Source: an uncultured Sphingorhabdus sp. (GTDB taxonomy: Bacteria > Pseudomonadota > Alphaproteobacteria > Sphingomonadales > Sphingomonadaceae). Taken from it: DNA of 64,000 nt. Both the position numbers and the translations under genes were made by a program. The notes below the pieces were generated by a model. The model searched no databases and was not told the origin of the DNA. It worked only from the letters and a program-made list of their open reading frames with translations. Shown in pieces: positions 18,600-28,891 of the stretch; the stretch's first letter is position 1, and each line of letters begins with the position of its first letter. Location: NCBI GenBank assembly GCA_937873665.1, contig CALMYW010000394.1, positions 62,001 to 126,000 of the forward strand. Reading direction: 5' to 3'.

Positions 18600-19183
18600 G
18601 CTGGAAAAAACAGTTTGCCGAGGCCTTGCACCCCTCGCGTTCAATCGCGATTGAGGATGAGCGCGCCTATCCGCGTCACGTCGGAGATTATCGGCATGCG
18701 GCGGTGCTGGTTCCCATAACCGACCGCAGCGACCCCGGGGTTATCCTGACGCGTCGTCCAGCCTGGCTGCGCAGCCATGCCGGGCAAGTGGCTTTCCCTG
18801 GCGGCAAGGTCGATCCCGAAGACGAGAATGCTGTCATTGCTGCCCTGCGCGAAGCGGAAGAGGAAATCGCCTTGCCCCGCCACGAAGTCGATATATTGGG
18901 CGCGGCCGATGATTATTACTCCGGCAGCGGATACCAAATCACACCCGTTATCGGCGTCGTCCCACCCGACCTGCCTCTGATGCCCAATCCGGAGGAAGTC
19001 GAAGAGTGGTTTGAAGTGCCGCTTGCGATTTTGTTTGATCGTGCCAATTACGCCAGACGGCGGGTCGAATGGCAGGGGCAGATGCGCGAATATTACGACA
19101 TGGATTGGGAAGGCCGCCGCATTTGGGGCGTGACAGCCGGTATCATTGCCAATCTATCCCGCCGCCTGCTGGGCGACGATTGA
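18596..19183 (+). CDS. Nudix CoA pyrophosphatase
   Basis: 195-residue Nudix hydrolase of the CoA pyrophosphatase (NudL-like) branch, which cleaves CoA to 3',5'-ADP and phosphopantetheine. The CoA-type signature LRSHAGQVAFPGGKVDP precedes the Nudix box, whose catalytic part reads ALREAEEEIALP. The metal-binding Glu residues are present. It starts within the DUF1285 stop (ATGA) and ends within the CCA transferase start (TGATG). Confidence 0.9.
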   Translation: MSWKKQFAEALHPSRSIAIEDERAYPRHVGDYRHAAVLVPITDRSDPGVILTRRPAWLRSHAGQVAFPGGKVDPEDENAVIAALREAEEEIALPRHEVDILGAADDYYSGSGYQITPVIGVVPPDLPLMPNPEEVEEWFEVPLAILFDRANYARRRVEWQGQMREYYDMDWEGRRIWGVTAGIIANLSRRLLGDD

Positions 19184-20400
19184 TGCAGTTACCCGACGCA
19201 CCCTGGCTGCACGACCTTTCTCTGCGCCGCGTCATTGATGCCCTGAGAACCGATGGCCAATCGCCGCGTATTGTTGGCGGTGCGGTGCGCGATGCTTTGC
19301 TCGGCATAGAAGTTGCCGATGTTGATATTGCTACTCCGCTGGTTCCAAAGGAAGTAATCCGGCGACTGGAGGCAGCACATGTCAAGGCCGTTCCAACAGG
19401 CATCGATCACGGCACCATTACAGCCGTCGCCGATGGCCACACATTTGAAGTCACGACGCTACGCCGCGATGTGTCGACCGATGGCCGTCGCGCTGCCGTC
19501 GAATTTGCTACGGATTGGATCGAGGATGCAGCTCGGCGCGATTTCACGATCAATGCGCTCTATGCCGATCCCGACAGCCGGGAGATTTTCGACTATTTCG
19601 ATGGCCTGACCGATTTAAAGGCGCATCACGTGCGCTTCATCGGGAATGCCGATCAACGGATTGCCGAGGATCACCTCCGCATACTGCGCCTCTTCCGCTT
19701 CCATGCGCGTTTCGGGCAGGGCGCGATCGACGCGGACGCAGTGCGAGCAGCATCGACACATGCCAACAAGCTCATGGCCCTGTCGCGCGAGCGCATTGCG
19801 GACGAACTGCGTAAATTGCTCTCTGTGGCCAACCCGGCACCAGCGGTACAGGCGATGATCGATAACGGCATTTTTGCAACCTTCCTGCCGGAAATTATCA
19901 GCGACGCAGGGAGCAAGCTTGCAAAATTGATCGAGCGGGAACAGCTGTCCGCATCCAAAGCCTCGGTCAGCCGCAGGTTGAGCGCCATACTTCCCGTCGA
20001 TGCCGCAATCGTCGAAAAGGTTGCCGCACGCTTGAAGCTGTCAAACCGATTGCGCACCGACTTGATGCATTTGGCAACCAATGCCAAATCAGATCAATCA
20101 GCCCGCCAATTGGCTTATGCCATTGGTCCCGAAAATGCCCGCGATCTCGTTTTGCTGAACTCCGAAGAGCAAAACTGGCGCGAGGAGCTAGCGAGTCTGC
20201 AGGATTGGGAAGTCCCCGAACTGCCCGTCAAAGGGGGTGATCTGATTGCCAAGGGCCTGCGCGCCGGGCCGGTCGTCGCAAAAACATTGCAGGCGATCGA
20301 ACGTCAATGGGTAGCAGAAACCTTTCCCGCTGAACCGCGCGTTCGCGAGATTGCTGATCAGCTGGTTGCGGGTGCGCTGCGCGACGACAAAAAGGCGTAA
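19183..20400 (+). CDS. CCA-adding tRNA nucleotidyltransferase / poly(A) polymerase family
   Basis: 405-residue class II nucleotidyltransferase that adds or repairs the CCA end of tRNAs. N-terminal catalytic head with IVGGAVRDALLG and VADVDIATP (metal-binding DVD), RRDFTINALYAD, then the RNA-binding RIAEDHLRILRLFRFHARFG motif and a helical tail. The frame opens earlier, but the ATG at 19183 in the TGATG overlap with the Nudix gene is the right start. Its last 43 bases overlap the convergent GGDEF/EAL gene. Confidence 0.92.
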   Translation: MQLPDAPWLHDLSLRRVIDALRTDGQSPRIVGGAVRDALLGIEVADVDIATPLVPKEVIRRLEAAHVKAVPTGIDHGTITAVADGHTFEVTTLRRDVSTDGRRAAVEFATDWIEDAARRDFTINALYADPDSREIFDYFDGLTDLKAHHVRFIGNADQRIAEDHLRILRLFRFHARFGQGAIDADAVRAASTHANKLMALSRERIADELRKLLSVANPAPAVQAMIDNGIFATFLPEIISDAGSKLAKLIEREQLSASKASVSRRLSAILPVDAAIVEKVAARLKLSNRLRTDLMHLATNAKSDQSARQLAYAIGPENARDLVLLNSEEQNWREELASLQDWEVPELPVKGGDLIAKGLRAGPVVAKTLQAIERQWVAETFPAEPRVREIADQLVAGALRDDKKA

Positions 20401-22094
20401 GCTGCCTCTGAGGTCAGCGGTCGGGCAAAGTAATAACCTTGCCCATTGGTGCAACCCAGTCCTTTGAGTTCAGCGGAAACAGCGGCGCATTCAATGCCCT
20501 CCGCGGTCGTTTTCATTCCCAGCGCCGATGCCAACGACAATATGGTGCTGACAATCGCACGATTGTCGCGATTGGCGAGCATGTCGGAAACGAAACTGCG
20601 ATCGATTTTCAAAACATCGATCGGAAGCTTCTGAAGATAGGCCAGGTTCGAATAGCCGGTGCCGAAATCATCCATCGCCAGATTGGTGTTCAGCGCTTTC
20701 AACGCTTCGAGAACTCGGCGTGCGCCATCCGGATCATCGACAAAGGCACTTTCCGTCAGTTCAAGCGTCAGACGGTTACCGTCGATACCCGCGGAGCGGA
20801 TGGCATGTTCTACGGCTTTTGGCACGTCATCGCGCAGTAACTGGACGGCAGACAGGTTGACCGACACCTTTATGGGCAGGTCGTCTCCCATACTGCCTTC
20901 CCATCGAGCGATCGTCTTGGCTGCTTTTTCGAGCGCCCAACGACCAAGTGGAACGATCAGCCCGCTTTCCTCCGCAACCGGTATGAAATCCATCGGCGAA
21001 ACCATACCGAGTGTCGGATGGTTCCAGCGCGCCAATGCTTCAAAACCATTCAATTGGCCGCTTTCCAGATCGATCAGCGGTTGATAGTGAAGCTCCAGCT
21101 CGTCACGCTCCAATGCACGGCGCAGATCGGTTTCAAGCGAGAAGCGGTGGAGAGCCCGGTCCAGCTTGTCAGCCGAGAAAAGTTCAAACTTCTTCGATTG
21201 CTTCGCTCGTTTGAGGGCGATTTGGGAATGGCGCAACACGTCCATTGGATCGTCTGTTTCCAAATCCCCCACGGCTGCAGCAACCGCGCAATCAATCTGG
21301 ATTTCCAGATTGGACAACTTGCAGGGGTCATCAAACACTTTCACGACCCGCGATGCGATTGCCTCGGCGCCGCGTACATCTTCCAACGGCGCAAACAGTG
21401 CGAATTCATTGCCACCAAGTCGGCCGATTATTTCGCTGCTCCGAAGCCTTGACGTCAACCGCTTTGCGACCGTGATGATCAGTTCATCGCCGGCCAGAAC
21501 GCCTACCGATTCATTGATCCGGCTGAACCGCGCGAGATCGAACATGACGAGTGCAAATTTTTTGTCACTGCCTTCTGACCGCATTTCATCGACGGCATCG
21601 ACAATGCGTTCTTCGAAACCGATGCGATTCGCAAAGCCCGTCAGACTGTCGTTCATCATTTCGCGACGCAGGTTCACATTGCCTTGGACTTCGGCCGTCC
21701 TGTCAACCAGCGACACCAGAACATGGGGGACTTCATTGCCAAAACGCGAGACGCTGATTTCGACATCAAGCGGCCGGATATTGTCTGGCGAACGCCAGCG
21801 TTCGAAATGTTCTTGTCGGCCATTGTCGACCATATCGAGGATCAAGTCATTGAAGTAGCAGGGATCAAATCCGGCATCGCGGGCTCGCCCGAGCGCGAGA
21901 TAATCAAATTGACCGTTGGTCGCGATCCGCTTCGCGCCGCTGATATCAACACGATAAATAGCCGCAGCAATGGGCAGCGAGTTCAGCCATGCATGGCTCG
22001 CTTCCTCTCCTTCGGGAACAGTTCTCTGGACAAGACTTGAAGTCAGAGATGCTGGCGACCCGTGGGCGAATGAATTTTTGTCCCACATCTTCAT
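20358..22094 (-). CDS. GGDEF/EAL cyclic-di-GMP protein with degenerate GGDEF site
   Basis: 578 residues: an N-terminal sensory region of about 150 residues without membrane spans, a GGDEF domain (about 160-315) and an EAL domain (about 325-570). The GGDEF active site reads GRLGGNEFAL, with Asn for the catalytic Asp/Glu, and the upstream I-site position reads RSSE rather than RxxD, so cyclase activity is doubtful. The EAL domain keeps FEALARW, the ELTES and MDDFGTGYS and TTAEGIE segments, so it is probably a cyclic-di-GMP phosphodiesterase. No good ribosome site is visible before either nearby ATG (22094 or 22088). Confidence 0.92.
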   Translation of the reverse strand: MKMWDKNSFAHGSPASLTSSLVQRTVPEGEEASHAWLNSLPIAAAIYRVDISGAKRIATNGQFDYLALGRARDAGFDPCYFNDLILDMVDNGRQEHFERWRSPDNIRPLDVEISVSRFGNEVPHVLVSLVDRTAEVQGNVNLRREMMNDSLTGFANRIGFEERIVDAVDEMRSEGSDKKFALVMFDLARFSRINESVGVLAGDELIITVAKRLTSRLRSSEIIGRLGGNEFALFAPLEDVRGAEAIASRVVKVFDDPCKLSNLEIQIDCAVAAAVGDLETDDPMDVLRHSQIALKRAKQSKKFELFSADKLDRALHRFSLETDLRRALERDELELHYQPLIDLESGQLNGFEALARWNHPTLGMVSPMDFIPVAEESGLIVPLGRWALEKAAKTIARWEGSMGDDLPIKVSVNLSAVQLLRDDVPKAVEHAIRSAGIDGNRLTLELTESAFVDDPDGARRVLEALKALNTNLAMDDFGTGYSNLAYLQKLPIDVLKIDRSFVSDMLANRDNRAIVSTILSLASALGMKTTAEGIECAAVSAELKGLGCTNGQGYYFARPLTSEAAYAFLSSRSAPATS

Positions 22095-22138
22095 GGATTT
22101 TGAACTAGGAGAAAGATGTAAAAATTTGCTTCACAGCG

Positions 22139-22160
22139 GGTATAGAATAAAAGCTATACC
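22139..22160. promoter_or_regulatory. Perfect inverted repeat upstream of the GGDEF/EAL gene
   Basis: GGTATAG and CTATACC form an exact 7-bp dyad with an 8-base AT-rich spacer, in the 82-base gap between the parC stop and the GGDEF/EAL start, 45 bases before the latter. No T-run follows on the minus strand, so an operator is more likely than a terminator. No regulator gene adjoins it. Confidence 0.35.
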
Positions 22161-22176
22161 AGCGTAGTAAACAAAC

Positions 22177-24507
22177 CTAGTCGAAGCGATTGTTCCTTGG
22201 AAAACCTTGCGGTGGAAGTCGTCCTGCAGCGCCACGCGCCACGCGCCATTGGGTGAGGTCAGTCTCAGTGCGTGTCCGCCCGCTGTCGCCGCCCATCGTC
22301 CAGCTCAAACCTTCGCTCAGATTGAAACAGATCGCATCTGAGAGTCCGCCATCCTTATAGCGCTGCAGGGTGACGCCCTGCCCCTTCGCCATTTCGGGGA
22401 TCTCGTTCATCGGGAAAATCACCAGTTTCCGGTTTTCACCGACCACGGCGACATATTGATCTTTGGCAACAGCCTCATCCGACGTCTCAGCGGGAGCGAG
22501 GCGAACAACCTGCAACCTTGCGCCAGGCTTCAGTGTTACGACGCCCCTGCCCTTTCGCGTTTCGGCGACAACATCTTCCATCTTGCAGACGAAGCCCTTG
22601 CCGGTCGACGCAGCGAGCAGCATCCGGCCACCGGGGGTGACCGGCAAAAGCGTAAGAACATCGTTCCCCGCCTCGATATCGATCATCGTACCCAGTGGCT
22701 CACCAAAGCCGCGCGCACCGGGCAGCTTGTCTGCGCCAATCGTATAGAAACGGCCATTGGCCGTCGCGACAAGGATCTTGTCGGTGGTCTGGGCATGGAA
22801 GACCTGCGAGAGCGCATCGCCTTCCTTGAACTTGTAATCCGCCTTGGCCGAAAGGTCGGCATGGCCCTTCATCGCCTTGATCCAGCCACGCTTCGAGAGG
22901 ATGATCGTCACCGGTTCGCGCTCGACAAAGGCTTCGAGTGAAATTTCGCGCGCGGGGGCCGCTTCGATCAGCGATGTGCGCCTGCGGCCAAGGTCGGTGT
23001 CCTCGGCATAGCCGATGCGCAGCTTCGTCAGATCCTTCTTCAACCGCGTGCGTTGCCGAGCCGGGCTTTCGATCAGCTTGACCAGCTCCTCGCGCTCTGC
23101 ATGCAGTTCGTCACGCTCGCGGCGCAGCTCCATTTCCTCCAGCTTGCGCAAGGAGCGCAGACGCATGTTGAGGATCGCCTCGGCCTGCCTGTCGGTAAGC
23201 TGGAACTCGGCCATCATCACCGGCTTGGGTTCATCCTCGGTCCGGATGATCTCAATGATCCGGTCGAGGTTGAGATAGGCAATGATATAGCCTTCGAGCA
23301 ACTCCAGCCGCGCGTCGATTTTCTCGAGCCGATGCTGCGACCGGCGTACGAGCACCTCGATTTGGTGCGTTAGCCATTCGCGCAACACTTCACCCAGCCC
23401 CATCACTTTGGGGACGCGGTTGGCATCGAGCACGTTCATGTTGAGCCCAAAACGCGTTTCGAGATCGGTTAGCCGGAACAGCGCATTCTTCAAATCTTCG
23501 GGATCAACATTGCGGCTCTTGGGCACCAGCACAATGCGGATTTCCGCATCGGATTCATCGCGCACATCGTCGAGGATCGGCAGCTTCTTGTCGGCAATAA
23601 GCTGGGCGATCTGCTCGATCAACTTGCCCTTTTGCACCTGATACGGAATTTCGGTGATGACCAACTGCCATGTGCCGCCCGAAAGGCGTTCAATCCCGGC
23701 CTCGCGATCCGCCGCATCCTTGGCCTCGGCGGCATGGAAGCGGGCTCGTACGCGAAGCGCGCCGCGACCGGTTTCATAGGCCGCACTGATTGTTTCCCGG
23801 CTGTCGACCAGAACACCGCCAGTTGCGAAGTCGGGCCCCTGGACGATCTGCATCAACTGCTCATGCGTCGCGCGCGGCTCGTCAATCAGCAGCATCGCAG
23901 CATCAATGACTTCTGCGGCATTGTGCGAAGGGATGCTTGTCGCCATGCCCACCGCAATGCCGCTAGCGCCATTGGCGAGCAAATTGGGAAACAGCCCGGG
24001 CATGACCTCCGGCTCTTCATCCTCGCCATTATAGGTTGGTTTGAAGTCGGTCGCGTTTTCATCGAGCCCTTGCATCAGCTCGATTGCGGTCTTGGTCAGT
24101 CTGGCTTCGGTATAGCGATAGGCAGCGGCGTTATCACCATCGATATTGCCGAAATTACCCTGCCCGTCGACCAGCGGATAGCGGAGCGAGAAGGTTTGGG
24201 CCAAGCGGACCATCGCGTCGTAAACCGACTGGTCGCCATGCGGGTGATATTTACCGATGACATCGCCGACCACACGCGCACATTTCTTGTACCCGCTCGA
24301 AGGATCGAGCTTCAGCTGGCGCATTGCCCAGAGCAGGCGGCGATGCACCGGTTTCAACCCGTCGCGCAGATCGGGCAGCGAGCGCGCCGTGATCGTCGAC
24401 ATCGCGTAGATCAAATAGCGTTCGGAAATCGCCGCATCGAACGGCGCATTGACGATCTGGTCGAACGGATCTTCGGCGGGCAAGTCTGTATCGGTGGTAT
24501 CAGCCAT
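22177..24507 (-). CDS. parC: DNA topoisomerase IV subunit A
   Basis: Breakage-rejoining subunit that decatenates daughter chromosomes. 776 residues: the winged-helix/tower catalytic region with active-site Tyr132 in [10 protein letters not shown], coiled-coil hinge and a C-terminal beta-pinwheel without the GyrA box, which makes it ParC rather than GyrA. In the quinolone-determining region [12 protein letters not shown], the positions equal to E. coli Ser80 and Glu84 are Gln93 and Asp97. No parE neighbour is in the window. Confidence 0.95.
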   Translation of the reverse strand: MADTTDTDLPAEDPFDQIVNAPFDAAISERYLIYAMSTITARSLPDLRDGLKPVHRRLLWAMRQLKLDPSSGYKKCARVVGDVIGKYHPHGDQSVYDAMVRLAQTFSLRYPLVDGQGNFGNIDGDNAAAYRYTEARLTKTAIELMQGLDENATDFKPTYNGEDEEPEVMPGLFPNLLANGASGIAVGMATSIPSHNAAEVIDAAMLLIDEPRATHEQLMQIVQGPDFATGGVLVDSRETISAAYETGRGALRVRARFHAAEAKDAADREAGIERLSGGTWQLVITEIPYQVQKGKLIEQIAQLIADKKLPILDDVRDESDAEIRIVLVPKSRNVDPEDLKNALFRLTDLETRFGLNMNVLDANRVPKVMGLGEVLREWLTHQIEVLVRRSQHRLEKIDARLELLEGYIIAYLNLDRIIEIIRTEDEPKPVMMAEFQLTDRQAEAILNMRLRSLRKLEEMELRRERDELHAEREELVKLIESPARQRTRLKKDLTKLRIGYAEDTDLGRRRTSLIEAAPAREISLEAFVEREPVTIILSKRGWIKAMKGHADLSAKADYKFKEGDALSQVFHAQTTDKILVATANGRFYTIGADKLPGARGFGEPLGTMIDIEAGNDVLTLLPVTPGGRMLLAASTGKGFVCKMEDVVAETRKGRGVVTLKPGARLQVVRLAPAETSDEAVAKDQYVAVVGENRKLVIFPMNEIPEMAKGQGVTLQRYKDGGLSDAICFNLSEGLSWTMGGDSGRTRTETDLTQWRVARGAAGRLPPQGFPRNNRFD

Positions 24508-24718
24508 TCCCGCCCCGATAGCGAGCCAGCGAGTCAGCGCAAAGCGGGGAATGCATCAATCCACAGAAATCTGCGTCTAAAGCTGCATTATGCTGCGTTG
24601 CAATAATGACACAGGAATGACAGAAAATGAACGGAAATTGCGCCCGCGCTGGCCATATCTTTGCATTAGTGGCAGCATCGGATGCACCAATTCTTTTGAA
24701 CAGGGCAAAGGACAAAAA

Positions 24719-27370
24719 ATGAAAAAATCGAACTCCGGATCGCTCCTTGCAATCTCCGCCTCACTCGCCGCCATGATGGTTGCGACCGCCGCACCAGCCT
24801 ATGCACAAGATGAAGCGCAGGCCGAAGATACTGCAGACCAGCCAGCCATCATCGTCACAGGCACACGTCGCACCGATCGCACGGTGGCCGACAGCCCTGT
24901 TCCGGTCGACGTGCTTTCCGCCGCCGATCTGGTGAACAGCGGTTCGACCGAAACCAATCGCTTGCTCAACCAGCTGGTGCCCTCATTCAACTTCCCGCAG
25001 CCGTCGCTGACCGACGGTACGGACTCGCTGCGTCCTGCAACGCTACGCGGCCTCGCGCCGGATCAGGTGCTCGTGCTCGTTAACGGCAAGCGCCGCCACC
25101 AGTCGTCGCTGATCAACCTCAACGGTTCGGTCGGACGTGGATCGACGGCAGTCGACATGAACACCATCCCGCCGCTGGCCATCGAACGCATCGAAGTGCT
25201 GCGCGATGGCGCTGCCTCGCTTTATGGGTCTGACGCGATTGCGGGCGTTATCAACGTCCAGCTAAAAAAGGGTGTCGGCGGTCGCGCACAAGCAACCTAT
25301 GGCAAGTACATCACCGAAATGGAAGATGTCGGCCAGGTGGCATCGGTTGCTTTGACGACGACGAATCCGGTCTTGGCGCTCAATAGTGCAACGCCACCGG
25401 TATATACGCTCACAGGTGGTGATAACCCTGTTATTACTTATACAGGTCAAGACCGGAAACGTCGCGACGGGGACACTTATACTTTCGCGTCGAACTTCGG
25501 TCTCCCTCTTGGAGACAGCGGTTATCTGAACTTCACCGCTGAATATAAGGATCGTTCCCCGACCAACCGTTCTGGCCCCGACATACGCCGCAACTATTTT
25601 GCAGCAGGCGATCCGCGCGAGGCAACCTTCAATCGTTACGCGCACCGCTACGGTGACGGTGTTTCTAAGGACCTGAATTTCTTCCTGAACGCTGGTTACG
25701 ATCTGTCGGATAATATCGAATTCTACACCTTCGGTAGCTATGGTGTGCGCGACGGTAATGGCGCGGGCTTCTATCGCCGTTCATTTGATCTTCGCAACCA
25801 AAACTGGGCTGGCTTCACTGGCGCGTTCAACCCGATCTATGCCGACGGCTTCCTGCCTCTCATTATCAGCGAAATCGTCGATATCTCCGCCGCCGCCGGC
25901 TTGCGGGGCGCGCTCGGATCGTGGGACTATGACCTGTCGGTTGTCTATGGCTCCAACCTTTTGAACTATAAGGTCGAAAACAGCGTTAACACCTCGCTCG
26001 GCGGCACCGACAGCGCCCGTCGCTTTAACGCGGGCGGAATGCGCGCTGGCCAGACGACGGTCAATCTCGACATGCGTCGTGACCTTGATCTGGGCATCGG
26101 TGACAGCGTGTCGCTGGCCTTTGGTGGCGAATATCGCGACGAAAATTACAAAATCGTCGCGGGCGAATTACAGAGCTATGTCAATGGCCCCTTCTCGGCA
26201 CCGCCGTTCGGCGCAGCTGGTGGTTCACAGGTGTTCCCGGGCTTCCGCCCGAGCAATGCGACCGATGAATCGCGCGATAGCTATGCCGGCTATGTCGAAC
26301 TGGATGCTGATCTGAGCTCGAGCTTCACATTGCAGCTTGCAGGCCGCTATGAACATTATAGCGACTTTGGCAGCACCGTGAATGGCAAGGCCGCTGCACG
26401 CTTTGAACCCATTGACGGCCTGGCCTTCCGCGGTTCGATTTCGACCGGCTTCCGCGCACCAAGCCTTGCGCAACAATCCTTTGCAACGACATCGACCAAC
26501 AATGTCGGCGGCACCCTGATTGAAATTGGGACCTTTCCCGTATCTTCGCCCGTTGCGATTGCCCTCGGTGCAGAACCGCTCAAACCGGAAAAGTCGGTCA
26601 ATATCGGTGGTGGTTTCACCTTCACGATGCTCGATGGTCTGAATCTGACGGTCGACTATTATAATATCAAGATTGAAGATCGCATTACCCTGACCGAAAA
26701 CCTTCAGGGCGCTGATGTTGTTAGCCAATTGACAGCCGCAGGAATCACCGGCGTTTCGTCAGCCCGCTTCTTCATTAATGGCATCGACACCAAGACCGAA
26801 GGTCTCGACATTGTCGCAAGCTACCGCGTCCCTGATTTCGGAATGGGCACGGTCCGCTTGAGTGCGGGTTACAACCTAAACAACACCAAAATCACGGATC
26901 GCCGGACATTCTCAGGCTTCACCGCCCAGCGTCTGTTCGCACGTCAGGAAAGCTATCGCCTGACCGACGGCCAACCCAAGAACAAGCTGAACTTCAGCAT
27001 CGATTGGGATTATGACATGTTCGGACTGACGCTGCGCACCAACCGCTATGGCGAAGTGTTCCTGCCAAGCAGCTTCTCCACGGCCGCGAACAACAACAAT
27101 ATCGCGCTGGCGCCAGGCGATGTTCCGGGGGACATCTTCCTGTCGCCCAAATGGGTCACCGACCTTGAACTGCGCGTAAAGCCGATGGAAAAGCTGTCGC
27201 TCGCCATTGGTGCGAACAATTTGTTCGACGTCTATCCGGATCGCCTGCCCTTTGGCACGGTCGACGGGGTGAATTATGGCCTGAACAACTCGTTCCTGCC
27301 GTACAGCTCACAGTCGCCCTTCGGCTTCAGCGGCCGCTTCCTCTATGGTCGCGTTTCTTACGAGTTCTAA
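24719..27370 (+). CDS. TonB-dependent outer membrane receptor
   Basis: 883-residue outer-membrane transporter. Signal peptide MKKSNSGSLLAISASLAA... ending AYAQ (about residue 30), a TonB-box-like IIVTG, the plug domain (RGLAPDQVLVLVNGKRRH, IERIEVLRDGAASLYGSDAIAGVINV), and a 22-strand barrel ending in the C-terminal aromatic signal VSYEF. The frame is open from 24590, but the ATG at 24719 has AAGGA 6 bases upstream and starts the signal peptide. Substrate unknown; no siderophore or sugar genes adjoin. Divergent from parC, with a strong terminator after it. Confidence 0.92.
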   Translation: MKKSNSGSLLAISASLAAMMVATAAPAYAQDEAQAEDTADQPAIIVTGTRRTDRTVADSPVPVDVLSAADLVNSGSTETNRLLNQLVPSFNFPQPSLTDGTDSLRPATLRGLAPDQVLVLVNGKRRHQSSLINLNGSVGRGSTAVDMNTIPPLAIERIEVLRDGAASLYGSDAIAGVINVQLKKGVGGRAQATYGKYITEMEDVGQVASVALTTTNPVLALNSATPPVYTLTGGDNPVITYTGQDRKRRDGDTYTFASNFGLPLGDSGYLNFTAEYKDRSPTNRSGPDIRRNYFAAGDPREATFNRYAHRYGDGVSKDLNFFLNAGYDLSDNIEFYTFGSYGVRDGNGAGFYRRSFDLRNQNWAGFTGAFNPIYADGFLPLIISEIVDISAAAGLRGALGSWDYDLSVVYGSNLLNYKVENSVNTSLGGTDSARRFNAGGMRAGQTTVNLDMRRDLDLGIGDSVSLAFGGEYRDENYKIVAGELQSYVNGPFSAPPFGAAGGSQVFPGFRPSNATDESRDSYAGYVELDADLSSSFTLQLAGRYEHYSDFGSTVNGKAAARFEPIDGLAFRGSISTGFRAPSLAQQSFATTSTNNVGGTLIEIGTFPVSSPVAIALGAEPLKPEKSVNIGGGFTFTMLDGLNLTVDYYNIKIEDRITLTENLQGADVVSQLTAAGITGVSSARFFINGIDTKTEGLDIVASYRVPDFGMGTVRLSAGYNLNNTKITDRRTFSGFTAQRLFARQESYRLTDGQPKNKLNFSIDWDYDMFGLTLRTNRYGEVFLPSSFSTAANNNNIALAPGDVPGDIFLSPKWVTDLELRVKPMEKLSLAIGANNLFDVYPDRLPFGTVDGVNYGLNNSFLPYSSQSPFGFSGRFLYGRVSYEF

Positions 27371-27392
27371 ATCGAATTTACAAATTGACGGA

Positions 27393-27423
27393 AAGGGCGG
27401 TGCGATTGCGCCGCCCTTTTTCG
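27393..27423 (+). terminator. Rho-independent terminator of the TonB receptor gene
   Basis: AAGGGCGG and CCGCCCTTTTT flank a 10-base loop about 22 bases after the stop codon; the stem is GC-rich and the T-run is complete. Confidence 0.88.
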
Positions 27424-27431
27424 TTGCGCTT

Positions 27432-27460
27432 TTGACGCTGTGCCGCGCGCCTGCTAACGG
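27432..27460 (+). promoter_or_regulatory. Candidate purB promoter
   Basis: TTGACG (27432-27437), a 17-base spacer and TAACGG (27455-27460), about 40 bases before purB. The -35 box is good; the -10 box matches poorly, but its TAAC start equals that of the ilvB candidate at 60266. Confidence 0.35.
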
Positions 27461-27499
27461 CGCGGGCGACTCCACAAACGTCCATCAGAAAGCCTGCAC

Positions 27500-28810
27500 A
27501 TGGTCCCCCGCTACGCCCGCCCAGATATGGTTGCCATTTGGGAGCCCGAAAACCGTTTCAAAATCTGGTTCGAGATTGAGGCGCATGCGACCGAAGCGCT
27601 GGCTGATCTCGGCGTGGTGCCCAAGTCAGCCGCTGACGCACTCTGGAAATGGTGGGCGACCAATCCGTCGATCGACGTTGCCGCGATTGACGCCATCGAA
27701 GCCGTCACCAAGCATGATGTTATCGCTTTTCTCACTTGGGTGGCCGAGCAAGTCGGCGACGAAGCGCGCTTCATGCACCAGGGTATGACATCGAGCGACG
27801 TGCTCGACACCTGCCTCGCGGTGCAGCTGGCGCGCGCATCAGACCTATTGCTAGCTGATCTCGACGCGCTCCTCGAAGCCATCAAACGACGAGCCTTTGA
27901 ACATAAAATGACGCCCTGCATCGGCCGCAGCCATGGCATCCATGCTGAACCCGTTACCTTTGGCCTCAAAATGGCAGAGGCCTATGCCGAATTTTCGCGC
28001 TGCAAGGAGCGCCTGATCGCTGCGCGCAAGGATGTCGCAACCTGCGCCATTTCGGGCGCGGTCGGCACCTTCGCCAATATCGACCCGCGCGTTGAAGAAC
28101 ATGTCGCAGCAAAGCTGGGCCTGTCGGTCGAACCCGTTTCGACACAGGTTATCCCGCGCGATCGCCACGCGATGTTCTTTGCGACACTGGGAGTCATTGC
28201 GTCGTCGGTCGAACGGCTCGCAGTCGAAATCCGGCACCTGCAGCGCACCGAAGTGCTGGAGGCGGAAGAATATTTCTCTCCGGGCCAAAAGGGTTCGTCG
28301 GCGATGCCGCACAAGCGCAACCCGGTTCTGACCGAAAACCTCACCGGCCTTGCCCGCATGGTGCGCAGCTATGCCATTCCCGCGATGGAGAATGTCGCCT
28401 TGTGGCATGAACGCGATATCAGCCATAGCTCGGTCGAACGCTATATCGGACCCGATGCGACGATCACGCTCGACTTCGCGCTCGGTCGCCTGACCGGTGT
28501 GGTCGACAAGCTGCTGGTCTATCCGGAGCGGATGCAGAAGAATTTGGACAAGATGGGCGGTCTGGTTCATTCACAGCGCGTGTTGCTCGCGCTCACACAG
28601 GCTGGCGTTAGCCGCGAAGACAGCTATCTGCTGGTGCAGCGCAACGCGATGAAGGTGTGGGAATCGGACGGCCAATTGTCACTGCTCGAACTGCTCAAGG
28701 CCGATCCTGATGTGACCAAGGCGCTCAGCCCACAGGAAATCGAAGAGAAATTCGACCTTGGCTATCACCTGAAGCATGTCGATACGATTTTCGCGCGGGT
28801 TTTTGGCTGA
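27500..28810 (+). CDS. purB: Adenylosuccinate lyase
   Basis: Catalyses two fumarate-releasing steps, SAICAR to AICAR and adenylosuccinate to AMP, in purine synthesis. 436 residues, the family length; the N-terminus MVPRYARPDMVAIW, the HQGMTSSDVLDT segment, the catalytic-His GRSHGIHAEP and the fumarase-superfamily signature GSSAMPHKRNP are all present. Monocistronic, with a terminator upstream. Confidence 0.97.
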   Translation: MVPRYARPDMVAIWEPENRFKIWFEIEAHATEALADLGVVPKSAADALWKWWATNPSIDVAAIDAIEAVTKHDVIAFLTWVAEQVGDEARFMHQGMTSSDVLDTCLAVQLARASDLLLADLDALLEAIKRRAFEHKMTPCIGRSHGIHAEPVTFGLKMAEAYAEFSRCKERLIAARKDVATCAISGAVGTFANIDPRVEEHVAAKLGLSVEPVSTQVIPRDRHAMFFATLGVIASSVERLAVEIRHLQRTEVLEAEEYFSPGQKGSSAMPHKRNPVLTENLTGLARMVRSYAIPAMENVALWHERDISHSSVERYIGPDATITLDFALGRLTGVVDKLLVYPERMQKNLDKMGGLVHSQRVLLALTQAGVSREDSYLLVQRNAMKVWESDGQLSLLELLKADPDVTKALSPQEIEEKFDLGYHLKHVDTIFARVFG

Positions 28811-28891
28811 ACCGAAAATGCTTCAAGGGGGCTGGAAACCTTGGCTCCCTTCCCTTAAGCTGCACATAAACAGACAAAGGAGAAGCCGCGA

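Noticed and set aside
24540..24610. CATTAT ... ATAATG dyad upstream of the TonB receptor
   Set aside because: Only 6 bp with an 11-base spacer; too weak to call an operator.
24590..24718. Longer N-terminus for the TonB receptor
   Set aside because: The extension is not a signal peptide; AAGGA and a clean signal start at 24719.
27851..28570. Minus-strand 239-codon frame opposite purB
   Set aside because: Complement of a clear adenylosuccinate lyase; low-complexity translation.
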